A stretch of 21,157 nt of DNA from assembly GCA_029778515.1 (NCBI GenBank), contig JAKOQD010000093.1:1-21157 (forward strand), given 5' to 3'. The number at the start of each line of letters is the position of its first letter. Position 1 is the first letter of the stretch. Position numbers and translations under genes: made by a program. The DNA is from Actinomycetes bacterium (GTDB taxonomy: Bacteria > Actinomycetota > Actinomycetes > Propionibacteriales > Propionibacteriaceae). The notes beneath the pieces were generated by a model. The model searched no databases. It was not told where the DNA came from and saw only the letters and a program-made list of their open reading frames with translations. Shown piece after piece: positions 1 to 10,685 of this stretch.

Positions 1-851
1 CGCGGGACGAAGTCGGACGCGGCCAGCTCGTCCCACGTCCAGCGGACCACTCGACAGTCCTCGTTCTCCAGGGCGTGCTCGCGACGCTTCTCGGCCATGA
101 CCACGTCGGCGGCGTTCTGACCAGGCTTGAGTAGGCGTCCGTACTTGACCGCGCCATCGAACTCGCCGATCACCCGGTGCTCACGCCACCAGAAGTCACC
201 GCGCGCTACGAAGTCGCCGAACCGGTTATAGAAGGAATGCTGCAGGTCGGGCATCGGCAGCCCGGCCTGCCAGATCCGCACTCGGCTGATCGACTCCCCC
301 GGGCTCTCTGAACGATGATCGGCGAACGAAAGCGCACTGGCGGCCACTCGGCAGCCCCGCCCTCGCTTGGTCGCGTCCAGCAGCTCAGTACGCTCCAGTC
401 CGAGTGCGAGCGCTGCGTCCGCGAGCACGACCCCCTCGACGAAAGGCAGCAGCCTGAGCAGGTCGTTCACAGTCCGGCCGATGCTGGTGACGGGCAACCC
501 ATCGATCACGTCGAACTCGTCCGCGGCAAGTACGGCGTGGCGCGCATGGAGCGTCGGGTTGATAGCACCGTGCCCGCCGGTTCGAACCACGGTCACTTTG
601 GCCAGCCGATGGGTCAATACCGGCAGCCCGTGGAGGACGGCGGCTGAGAAGTGACTGAATACCGTCGACGACCCCAGGAACGGGGCAGTCGCCAATACCA
701 GGCGATGATGGCGGACGGTCGCGTCGCTGTCGTCTACCGGCACCAGCATGCCGCGCCGAGGACTGAGCAGGCGTCCAGTTCGGAGCTGTGATCTCAGTTG
801 GGCTCGCGTTCGCCCTTCAGCGAGCCAAGCGGTCGATTTGATCGGTTCCAC
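1..851 (-). CDS. AbiEi-like / DUF559-type PD-(D/E)XK protein, 3' end cut by the window edge
   Basis: The frame stays open from a GTG at 851 to base 1 (283 codons) and has no stop in the window, so the C-terminus is missing. The N-terminus (about residues 10-40, including RTRAQLRSQLRTGRLLSPRR) resembles the winged-helix opening of AbiEi-type antitoxin-domain proteins, where a recognition helix is followed by a basic 'GRL...RRG' strand. The C-terminal part has DFWW (D219), GEFDG (E230, D232) and VKYG (K236), then AEKRREHALE. This is the usual pattern of the DUF559 / Vsr-like PD-(D/E)XK fold in actinobacterial proteins of this architecture. Their function is not established and most are encoded alone, as appears here. 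ATG 749 (residue 35) is an alternative start, but it would remove the N-terminal helix. The family call is pattern recognition; the reading frame itself is well supported. Confidence 0.72.
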   Translation of the reverse strand, partial: MEPIKSTAWLAEGRTRAQLRSQLRTGRLLSPRRGMLVPVDDSDATVRHHRLVLATAPFLGSSTVFSHFSAAVLHGLPVLTHRLAKVTVVRTGGHGAINPTLHARHAVLAADEFDVIDGLPVTSIGRTVNDLLRLLPFVEGVVLADAALALGLERTELLDATKRGRGCRVAASALSFADHRSESPGESISRVRIWQAGLPMPDLQHSFYNRFGDFVARGDFWWREHRVIGEFDGAVKYGRLLKPGQNAADVVMAEKRREHALENEDCRVVRWTWDELAASDFVP

Positions 852-942
852 ACCTGCATCTTCGGCAACCCGGTTGAATCCGTGTCACCCATCCACAGGC
901 TGCCCTCGCCGGGCTCGCCTTCCACAGGCACGCCGCCCCACA

Positions 943-1017
943 CCGAGCGCCACCCTCGGACGCCGAGTGCCAGCCACTGGTGCTGGCGCTCGTCGCCTAG
1001 GGCTGGCGCTCGGCGAG
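943..1017. repeat. Dispersed hairpin repeat, copy 1
   Basis: The core is a stem GAGTGCCAGC (965-974) / GCTGGCGCTC (982-991) with one G-T pair and the 7-nt loop CACTGGT. Exactly 10 nt later comes GCTGGCGCTCGGCGAG (1002-1017). The same architecture, with the same 7-nt loop length and 10-nt spacer, recurs at 13731-13788. A smaller inverted repeat, CCGAG/CTCGG (943-959), lies just before it. The copy sits in the 218-bp gap between leuA and the gene ending at the window edge. The rest of that gap (852-942 and 1018-1069) shows no gene. It holds two TCCACAGGC words near 893 and 921 and a degenerate CTTCGTCAGGCTCAG motif near 1046 that resembles common actinobacterial intergenic repeats. Confidence 0.7.
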
Positions 1018-1069
1018 ACGCGGGGCACGGGCGGACGCCGCGAGGCTTCGTCAGGCTCAGCCAGGGAAG

Positions 1070-2929
<1,860 letters not shown>

Positions 2930-2945
<16 letters not shown>

Positions 2946-2983
2946 CGACCAAGGAGGAGTCGCACCCATGACATGTCGCCCAT
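2930..2983 (-). CDS. leuA leader peptide candidate (Leu-Leu-Leu)
   Basis: A short frame reads MGDMSWVRLLLGRRSEA and ends at TAG 2932-2930, two bases past the 5' arm of the leuA leader hairpin. Three consecutive leucine codons (CTC CTC CTT, 2959-2951) lie just before that arm. This is the expected placement for a ribosome whose stalling alters leader RNA folding. An internal ATG at 2974 would give a 14-residue version. Neither start has a strong Shine-Dalgarno, so the start is uncertain. The stop lies 72 nt upstream of the leuA start codon. Confidence 0.55.
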
Positions 2984-3067
2984 CGTTGCACATCACGCGG
3001 CGCAGGGCCAAGGGCGGCACACCATGTGGACGCTGCCGCCGACGATGGCCGAGCGCGACGAAGCCCT

Positions 3068-4033
3068 TCAGAACCCCAGTCGGTTCAGGTGCTTGGGGTC
3101 CCGCTGCCACTCCTTGAGCACCTTGACCCGCAGGTCGAGGTGCACCGGCATGCCAACCAGCGCGGAGATCTGCTGGCGCGCGGTGGTACCGACCTCGCGC
3201 AGGCGTTCTCCCTTGTGGCCGATCATGATGCCCTTCTGCGAATCCCGCTCGACGATCATCGAGGCGAAGATGTCCAACAGCGGACGGTCGGGGTCGCGTC
3301 CGGCACGCTCGCCCATCTCCTCCACCACCACCATCAGTGAGTGCGGCAGTTCATCCCGGACCCCCTCGAGCGCGGCTTCGCGAATGAGTTCGGCCACCAG
3401 AGTCTCGGTCGGCTCATCGGTGACCTCGCCCTCGGGATAGAACCGCGGGCCGGGTGGCAGCAGCTTGACCAACTCGTCGGTGACCACGTCCACCTGGTCG
3501 TCGGTCACGGCCGAGACCGGGATGATGCTCGCCCAGCGGATACCGAACTTCTCCTCCAGGGAGGCGATCTTCAGCAGGTGCTCGGCCATCCGCGCCGGTG
3601 AGACCAGGTCGGACTTGGTGGCCAGCGCCACCAGTTGGGCCTTCTTGGCCAGCGAGACCAACTCGGAGACCAGGTACTCGTCGCCTGGACCGATCCGCTG
3701 ATTGGCGGGCAGGCAGACGCCGACCACGTCGACCTCCGTCCAGGTGTCGCGGACCAGGTCGTTGAGCCGCTCGCCCAGCAGCGTCCGCGGCTTGTGCAGG
3801 CCGGGGGTGTCGATCACGATCAGCTGCGCGTCGGGACGGTTCACGATGCCGCGGATCGCGTGCCGGGTGGTCTGTGGCTTCGAGGACGCGATCGCGATTT
3901 TCGTACCGACCAGGGCATTGGTCAGCGTCGACTTGCCCGCGTTCGGGCGTCCGACAAAGCAGGCGAAGCCGGAATGGGACAGTCGCTCCCCCGCGCCGGC
4001 TGGTTGTGATCCGGTGCCTGGATGCTCGCTCAT
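3068..4033 (-). CDS. era: GTPase Era
   Basis: Era is a GTPase that binds 16S rRNA near its 3' end and assists 30S assembly. The protein has 321 aa. G1 is GRPNAGKST (28-36), G2 lies at the SKPQTTRH segment (T55/T56), G3 is DTPG (75-78), and G5 is near SAV (174-176). The G4 position reads TKSD (139-142) rather than the textbook NKxD. A type-II KH domain occupies about 210-315, with GHKG (272-275), and the C-terminus is the expected LNRLGF type. The start ATG 4033 overlaps the stop of the upstream CNNM gene by 4 bp (ATGA), indicating translational coupling. The first roughly 18 residues are a Ser/Gly/Pro-rich extension before the G domain. Confidence 0.97.
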   Translation of the reverse strand: MSEHPGTGSQPAGAGERLSHSGFACFVGRPNAGKSTLTNALVGTKIAIASSKPQTTRHAIRGIVNRPDAQLIVIDTPGLHKPRTLLGERLNDLVRDTWTEVDVVGVCLPANQRIGPGDEYLVSELVSLAKKAQLVALATKSDLVSPARMAEHLLKIASLEEKFGIRWASIIPVSAVTDDQVDVVTDELVKLLPPGPRFYPEGEVTDEPTETLVAELIREAALEGVRDELPHSLMVVVEEMGERAGRDPDRPLLDIFASMIVERDSQKGIMIGHKGERLREVGTTARQQISALVGMPVHLDLRVKVLKEWQRDPKHLNRLGF

Positions 4034-5361
4034 GAGACTCTCTTCGCTGATTCCTCGGCGAGCTTGGCCGCCGCTTCCACTGCTGCGTCGCCGTTCTCGG
4101 TCGCCGGTGAAGCCAGGACCGTCTGGACGGTGTGTCGCCGGTCACCGCCGCGCTCGGCGACCAACTCGATGCCTTCCCATTCCACGACCGAACCCGGGAT
4201 CGGCACCTTGTTGAGCTCCCTGGCCATCAGCCCCAGCACCGTGTCGACGTCCTCGTCGTCGGCGCGCAGGCCGAAGAGCTCGGCCAGGTCGTCGATGCCC
4301 AGCCGCGCCGACACCCGGAAGCGGCTCTCCCCCAGCTCAGTGATCGGCGGCACTTCATGGTCGTACTCGTCGACGATCTCGCCGACGATCTCCTCCAGCA
4401 CGTCCTCGATTGTGGCCAGGCCGGCGGTGCCACCGAACTCGTCGATCACGATCACCACATGGCTGCGGGTGAGCTGCATCTCGCGGAGCAGTTCGTCCAC
4501 CGGCTTGGAGTCCGGGCAGAAGCTCGGCGCACGCATCAAGGTGTCTACGGTCTCGTTGGTCTGGGCCTTCGGATTGTCGTACATCCGGCGGATGATGTCC
4601 TTCAGATAGAGCACGCCGACGACATCGTCGACGTCCTCACCGATGACGGGGATCCGGCTGAAGCCCGAGCGCAGGGCAAGCGAAACCCCTTGCCGCAGAG
4701 TCTTTCCTTGCTCGATGTAGACCATCTCGGTGCGCGGCACCATGACTTCCTTGACGATCGTGTCACCAAGTTCGAAGACCGAGTGGATCATGCGACGCTC
4801 GTCGTCCTCGATCACTTCGCGCGCCTCGGCAATGTCGACGAGCTCGCGCAACTCGGCCTCGGAGGTGAACGGCCCGTCGCTGAAGCCGCGTCCGGGGGTG
4901 AGCGCGTTGCCGATCACGATCATCAGTTGCGGGATCGGCCCGAGCACGGTCTCGAGTGCCGCGATCGGCCCGGACGCGGCCAGCGCCACAGCTTCGGCGT
5001 GCTGGCGTCCGAGCGTGCGCGGAGCCACCCCGAGCAGGATGAACGACACCAGCACCATCGTCACGACTGGGAAGAGGATGCGCTCCCAGGTGGGCGTGAA
5101 CAGTCCGAAGAAGACCAGGGTGACCAGCACCGTGGCCACCGCTTCGAGCAGCAGGCGGACGAAGAGTGAGGTGTTCAGGTATGGCGCCGGGTCCTGCGCC
5201 TGCAGCAGCAACCGCTTGGCGCCCGGACGCCCGTCCGCCAGCAGCTTCTCGGCCCGGGACTTCGAAACCGAGGACAACGCGGTCTCAGCGGTGGTCACCA
5301 GTGCGGCCAGCAGGACGCAGGCAAGAGCCACGGCCAACAGGATCCAGTCGGTCTGGGTCAA
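4030..5361 (-). CDS. CNNM/HlyC-CorC family membrane protein with a CBS pair
   Basis: This is a 443-aa inner-membrane protein. The DUF21/CNNM transmembrane domain covers about residues 1-190, with hydrophobic segments near 7-24, 68-88, 97-115 and 128-152 and the conserved TAETALSSVSKSRAE segment. A CBS-domain pair spans about 205-330 and includes MVPRTEM (207-213) and the hallmark VIDEFGGTAGLATIEDVLEE (305-324). A CorC/HlyC C-terminal domain covers about 340-415. Family members are linked to Mg2+/Co2+ transport; the old 'hemolysin' label is unreliable. The start is TTG 5361: an in-frame TGA lies seven codons upstream with no ATG or GTG between, and the N-terminus fits the family exactly. It overlaps era by 4 bp, a pairing common in actinobacteria, although the frequently associated ybeY is not in this window. 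Confidence 0.93.
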   Translation of the reverse strand: MTQTDWILLAVALACVLLAALVTTAETALSSVSKSRAEKLLADGRPGAKRLLLQAQDPAPYLNTSLFVRLLLEAVATVLVTLVFFGLFTPTWERILFPVVTMVLVSFILLGVAPRTLGRQHAEAVALAASGPIAALETVLGPIPQLMIVIGNALTPGRGFSDGPFTSEAELRELVDIAEAREVIEDDERRMIHSVFELGDTIVKEVMVPRTEMVYIEQGKTLRQGVSLALRSGFSRIPVIGEDVDDVVGVLYLKDIIRRMYDNPKAQTNETVDTLMRAPSFCPDSKPVDELLREMQLTRSHVVIVIDEFGGTAGLATIEDVLEEIVGEIVDEYDHEVPPITELGESRFRVSARLGIDDLAELFGLRADDEDVDTVLGLMARELNKVPIPGSVVEWEGIELVAERGGDRRHTVQTVLASPATENGDAAVEAAAKLAEESAKRVS

Positions 5362-5412
5362 CGGGTGTTCACGCCTCGCTCAGTTCGGTGAGCGCCCAGT
5401 CTAGTGGACGGG

Positions 5413-6105
5413 CTACTCCCCCAGCGGGATGGATACCGCGTCGCCACCGAAAGCCACACTCAGGCCGGATTCGGCCGGAATGAGCGCAGTCACCGCCAAC
5501 CCGTAGTCGAGCTTCACGTCGATCGGTTCCACCAGCGAGTCGACCAGGCCCTGCTCGATCGGCAGGTCGACTTCAGAACCGTTCAGGTCGAGCTTCGGGT
5601 CGGTCAACTGGATCTTGGCCCTTGCCTCGTCCAGCACCGGTAGCGCCGAGACCGCCAGGCCAAGCTCGCGGCCGAGCAGGCTCGCGGTGTAGCGCAACTC
5701 GAGGCGGCCGTCGTCCGCGTACTGCACCGGTACCCCAGCCAGCTTCTCCAGATCGGCGTAGCTGAGCTCTGCGGCACCGACCAGGTTCGTGGCATCCACC
5801 TGCGTGTCCGCGAGCGACACCCGTCCCGTGGTAATGCTGGCCTGGCGAAGCCTGAGTTCCTTGCCGGCGACGTCGAGCTTCACCTCGTCCGCGGTCAGGG
5901 TGGCGCTGGGAACGCTGCGGGTCAGCAGGGCCAGGCTGAACGGCACCCCGCCGAGGGTCACCTCAAGATCTTCGCCGGCACCAAGTTGAGTACCGATCTG
6001 CGGCTCGGCCTGATCCTGTACATAGCCGCGCAGCCAGGAGTCGGCAAAGACCGCGCCGGCGCTCAGCAGTGCCACCACTACCAGCCAGATCAGCGCCCTT
6101 CGCAT
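5413..6105 (-). CDS. DUF2993 (LmeA-like) exported lipid-binding protein
   Basis: The protein has 230 aa. A short basic N-terminus and a hydrophobic stretch (about residues 4-20) form a signal peptide or membrane anchor; a possible cleavage follows AVFA near residue 21. The rest has the DUF2993 pattern of alternating beta strands, with an early QAEPQIGTQL-like segment and the PFSLALLTRSVPSATLTAD segment. The mycobacterial relative LmeA is a periplasmic phospholipid-binding protein needed for lipomannan/mannan elongation. A similar envelope role here is inference from the family. The start ATG 6105 is one base after the dapB stop, so it is probably translated from the same message. The CNNM gene begins 51 bp downstream. 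Confidence 0.85.
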   Translation of the reverse strand: MRRALIWLVVVALLSAGAVFADSWLRGYVQDQAEPQIGTQLGAGEDLEVTLGGVPFSLALLTRSVPSATLTADEVKLDVAGKELRLRQASITTGRVSLADTQVDATNLVGAAELSYADLEKLAGVPVQYADDGRLELRYTASLLGRELGLAVSALPVLDEARAKIQLTDPKLDLNGSEVDLPIEQGLVDSLVEPIDVKLDYGLAVTALIPAESGLSVAFGGDAVSIPLGE

Positions 6106-6106
6106 C

Positions 6107-7623
<1,517 letters not shown>

Positions 7624-7643
7624 ACCGCTCGGCTGATCGAGCT

Positions 7644-7669
7644 TGTCGAGACCGCAGTAGGTCTCTACA
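7644..7669 (+). repeat. Hairpin in a TGATCGAGCTTGTCGAGACC-type intergenic repeat
   Basis: TGTCGAGACC (7644-7653) pairs with GGTCTCTACA (7660-7669) with one mismatch around a 6-nt loop, just after the stop of the plus-strand hypothetical gene. The preceding GATCGAGCTTGTCGAG segment resembles short repeats that recur between genes in many actinobacterial genomes. It could act as a transcript 3' end for the hypothetical gene; there is no U-run. Confidence 0.45.
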
Positions 7670-7698
7670 GGAGCGACCGACCGGGCAGGGAGCGCGAA

Positions 7699-7730
7699 AG
7701 CCGGCGTCCCGCGATCGCGGGACGCCGGCT
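7699..7730. terminator. Perfect 32-bp palindrome between convergent genes (pnp 3' end)
   Basis: AGCCGGCGTCCCGCGA (7699-7714) is followed directly by its exact reverse complement (7715-7730). It lies 11 bp beyond the pnp stop and 75 bp beyond the convergent hypothetical gene. The GC-rich stem could stop transcription from both sides, as is usual for actinobacterial terminators, which often lack a U-tract. Confidence 0.7.
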
Positions 7731-7741
7731 CGCAGCCTGGA

Positions 7742-9964
7742 TCAGGCCTCGGCGGGCACCTCGGCCGGGGCCTCGGCAGCCTTCTCCTCGACCACGGGGA
7801 TCAGGGAGAGCTTGCCCTTCTCGTCAATGTCGGAGATCTCCACCTGGATCTTCTGGCCGACGCTGACGACGTCCTCCACGTTCTCCACGCGAGCGCCGCC
7901 GGCCAGGCCGCGCAGCTTGGAGATGTGCAGCAGGCCGTCCTTGCCCGGAAGGAGCGAGATGAACGCACCGAACGGCATGATCTTCACGACCGTGCCCAGG
8001 TAACGCTCGCCCTTCTCCGGCATCGTCGGGTTGGCGATGGCGTTGATCAGCGCGCGGGCGGCCTCGGCGGATTCGCCGTTGTCCGCACCGATGTAGATCG
8101 TGCCGTCGTCCTCGATCGAGATGTTGGCGCCGGTGTCGTCCTGGATTTGGTTGATCATCTTGCCCTTGGGGCCGATAACCTCGCCGATCTTGTCGACCGG
8201 GATGCGCACCGTGATGATCCGCGGCGCGTAGGGGCTCATCTCGTCCGGGGTGTCGATGGCCTCACCCATGACTTCCAGCAGCGTGTGTCGGGCCTCGCGG
8301 GCCTGCAGCAACGCACCGGCAAGCACGTCGGCAGGAATGCCGTTCAGCTTGGTGTCGAGCTGCAGCGCGGTCACGAAGTCCTTGGTGCCGGCCACCTTGA
8401 AGTCCATGTCACCGAGGGCATCCTCAGCGCCAAGGATGTCGGTGAGAGCGACGTACTTCGTCTCGCCGTCGATCTCTTCGCTCATCAGGCCCATGGCGAT
8501 GCCCGCCACTGGAGCCTTCAGCGGCACGCCTGCGTTCAGCAGCGCCAGGGTGGATGCGCATACCGAGCCCATCGAGGTGGAGCCGTTCGACCCGAGGGCC
8601 TCGGACACCTGGCGAATGGCGTAGGGGAACTCGTCCCGCTTCGGCAGCACCGGCACCAATGCACGCTCGGCGAGCGCGCCGTGGCCGATCTCGCGGCGCT
8701 TCGGCGAACCGACGCGGCCGGTCTCACCGGTGGAGTACGGCGGGAAGTTGTAGTTGTGCATGTAGCGCTTGGTGGTCTCTGGCGCCAGGGTGTCGAGCTT
8801 CTGCTCCATGTCGAGCATGTTCAGGGTGGAGACGCCCAGGATCTGGGTCTCCCCACGCATGAACAGCGCCGAACCATGCACCCGCGGAAGCACGCCAACC
8901 TCAGCCGAGAGGGTGCGGATGTCCCGGACACCACGACCGTCGATGCGCACCTGCTCGGTCAGCGTGCGGTGCCGCACGACCTTCTTGGTGAGCGCACGGT
9001 AGGCGCCGGTGATCTCCTTCTCCCGGTCGGGGAAGCGGGCGTCGAGCTCGCTGTGCAGGGTGGCCAGCAGCTCCTCGGTGGTGGTCTCGCGCTCAGCCTT
9101 GCCAGCGATGCTCATCACGGACTTGAGCCGTTCGGTGCCGGCCTCGGCGACCGCGTCGAAGACATCGGACTGGTAGTCGAGGAAGACCGGGAACTGGCTG
9201 ACCGGCTTGTCGAACCGGGCGGCGAGCTCAGCCTGCGCGTCGCACAGCGCCTTGATGAACGGCTTGGACGCCTCCAGGCCCTGCGCCACGACCTCTTCGG
9301 TGGGGGCGGTACGGCCGGAGCGGACGATGTCCCAGGTGGCCTCGGTGGACTCGGCCTCGACCATCATGATCGCGACATCGCCGTCCGGCAGCACCCGGCC
9401 GGCCACGACCATGTCGAAAGTGGCGCCCTCAAGCTGCTCCACGGTCGGGAAACCGACCCACTGATCGCCGATGAGGGCGACGCGGACGCCACCGACCGGG
9501 CCGCTGAACGGCAGGCCGGCAAGCGTGGTGGAAGCAGAGGAGGCGTTGATGGCCAGCACGTCGTAGAGCACGTTCGGGTTGAGCGCCATCACGGTGACGA
9601 CGACCTGAACCTCGTTGCGCAGGCCCTTGACGAAGCAGGGACGCAGCGGACGGTCGCACAGGCGGGCAGCCAGGATGGCGCCCTCGGAGGGCCGACCCTC
9701 GCGGCGGAAGAAGGAGCCGGGGATGCGGCCGGCGGCGTACATCCGCTCCTCCACGTCCACGGTCAGCGGGAAGAAGTCGATGGCGTCGCGCGGGTTCTTG
9801 GCCGCGGTGGTCGCCGAGAGCAGCATGGTGTCGCCGTCGAGGTAGACGGTGGCGCAGCCATTGGCCTGACGGGCCAGGAGGCCGGATTCGAACCGGACGA
9901 CGTGCTTGCCGAGCGAGCCGTTGTCGATCACGGCCTCGGTGTACTGAAGGTCAGGACCTTCCAT
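7742..9964 (-). CDS. pnp: Polyribonucleotide nucleotidyltransferase (PNPase)
   Basis: PNPase is a 3'-5' phosphorolytic exoribonuclease, and also a polymerase, acting in mRNA decay as a trimer. The protein has 740 aa. The first RNase PH domain covers about 10-145, a helical linker follows, and the second RNase PH domain covers about 335-560. The active-site segment [19 protein letters not shown] includes D515 and D521, equivalent to the E. coli catalytic Asp pair 486/492. A KH domain (about 584-650, with GPKG at 598-601) and an S1 domain (about 654-725) follow, then a short Ala/Glu-rich tail. The start ATG 9964 has GAAAGGA 6 nt upstream. It is downstream of rpsO, separated by 185 bp and a strong hairpin, the classic rpsO-pnp arrangement. 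The M16 peptidase gene often found after pnp in actinobacteria is absent here. Confidence 0.98.
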   Translation of the reverse strand: MEGPDLQYTEAVIDNGSLGKHVVRFESGLLARQANGCATVYLDGDTMLLSATTAAKNPRDAIDFFPLTVDVEERMYAAGRIPGSFFRREGRPSEGAILAARLCDRPLRPCFVKGLRNEVQVVVTVMALNPNVLYDVLAINASSASTTLAGLPFSGPVGGVRVALIGDQWVGFPTVEQLEGATFDMVVAGRVLPDGDVAIMMVEAESTEATWDIVRSGRTAPTEEVVAQGLEASKPFIKALCDAQAELAARFDKPVSQFPVFLDYQSDVFDAVAEAGTERLKSVMSIAGKAERETTTEELLATLHSELDARFPDREKEITGAYRALTKKVVRHRTLTEQVRIDGRGVRDIRTLSAEVGVLPRVHGSALFMRGETQILGVSTLNMLDMEQKLDTLAPETTKRYMHNYNFPPYSTGETGRVGSPKRREIGHGALAERALVPVLPKRDEFPYAIRQVSEALGSNGSTSMGSVCASTLALLNAGVPLKAPVAGIAMGLMSEEIDGETKYVALTDILGAEDALGDMDFKVAGTKDFVTALQLDTKLNGIPADVLAGALLQAREARHTLLEVMGEAIDTPDEMSPYAPRIITVRIPVDKIGEVIGPKGKMINQIQDDTGANISIEDDGTIYIGADNGESAEAARALINAIANPTMPEKGERYLGTVVKIMPFGAFISLLPGKDGLLHISKLRGLAGGARVENVEDVVSVGQKIQVEISDIDEKGKLSLIPVVEEKAAEAPAEVPAEA

Positions 9965-10101
9965 TCGGATTCCTTTCGGGTCTGCCGCGGTGGAATCTCG
10001 TCCGGTCTTCGATCGAAGCCCGCGGGATTCCGTCCGGAAGCCCGAAAGCCACTACCGAGGACCAAACCAGTCCGTCACGGCGATTTTGTTGTGGATGCAC
10101 A

Positions 10102-10136
10102 ACCAGCCGGTACGCCTGATCGGCGTACCGGCTGGT
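10102..10136 (-). terminator. 15-bp hairpin between rpsO and pnp
   Basis: ACCAGCCGGTACGCC (10102-10116) and its exact reverse complement (10122-10136) enclose a 5-nt loop, starting 13 bp after the rpsO stop. On the minus transcript no U-run follows. It may terminate rpsO transcription or act as a double-stranded processing site upstream of pnp, as the rpsO-pnp intercistronic hairpins do in enterobacteria. The remaining pnp leader, 9965-10101, shows no gene. Confidence 0.65.
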
Positions 10137-10149
10137 CGTCAAGCTGAAA

Positions 10150-10413
10150 TCACCGACGCAGGCCGAGGCGTGCGATCAGCGAACGGTAGTGCTCAACGTC
10201 GTTCTTCATCACGTAGTTGAGCAGGCGGCGGCGCTGGCCGACCAGCAGCATCAGGCCACGGCGGCTGTGGTGGTCGCCCTTGTGCTCCTTGAGGTGCTCG
10301 GTCAGGTGCGCGATCCGCTTGGTGAGCAGCGCGATCTGGACGTCGGGCGAACCAGTGTCGCCGGGTGCGATCGCGTACTCTTCGATGATCTTCTTCTTGG
10401 TGTCAGCGTCCAT
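10150..10413 (-). CDS. rpsO: 30S ribosomal protein S15
   Basis: S15 is a primary 16S rRNA-binding protein of the small-subunit platform. The protein has 87 aa, near the usual 89. It carries the conserved [14 protein letters not shown] (18-31), [11 protein letters not shown] (44-54) and [11 protein letters not shown] (58-68) segments that contact rRNA. ATG 10413 is the start because the family begins there, with GAGGAG about 10 nt upstream; the longer open frame to 10563 is rejected. It is followed by a hairpin and pnp. The upstream neighbour across a divergent gap is pntA rather than ribF. Confidence 0.98.
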   Translation of the reverse strand: MDADTKKKIIEEYAIAPGDTGSPDVQIALLTKRIAHLTEHLKEHKGDHHSRRGLMLLVGQRRRLLNYVMKNDVEHYRSLIARLGLRR

Positions 10414-10532
10414 CGGTGCTGCTCTCCTCTCGGTTTCCCGTTGCGCGGCGCTCCCTGCACTGTCGGCACGATGTCGATTGCGAGGATCGTTGGGAGCTCT
10501 TGGGCGTCCGCGGCCGTCTTGACGGCGTGCCC

Positions 10533-10563
10533 ACTCTACCGGCTGGGGGCACCTCGCGGCCAA
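10533..10563 (-). promoter_or_regulatory. Possible rpsO promoter
   Basis: On the minus strand TTGGCC (10563-10558) and TAGAGT (10538-10533) are separated by 19 nt, about 120 nt upstream of the rpsO start. They resemble -35 and -10 hexamers of a primary sigma factor, but the spacer is long and no start site is known. The rest of the 272-bp divergent gap (10414-10685) shows no gene. The segment before pntA has a TACGCT hexamer at 10633-10638 without a clear -35 partner. Confidence 0.3.
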
Positions 10564-10685
10564 TCAGCCGGTTGGGCACCGGCGGGCGCGCCAATCGGCG
10601 CCCTAATCGCAGGCGGTCGCAATTCTGAGCACTACGCTAGCGCGGTCGGGTACCAGACCGACTCCACCGGAAGGACTCTCAGGAC

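Noticed and set aside
7925..10147. A 740-codon open frame on the plus strand opposite pnp
   Set aside because: It lies antisense to a clear PNPase, has no recognisable domain and arises from GC-rich codon bias in the opposite frame.
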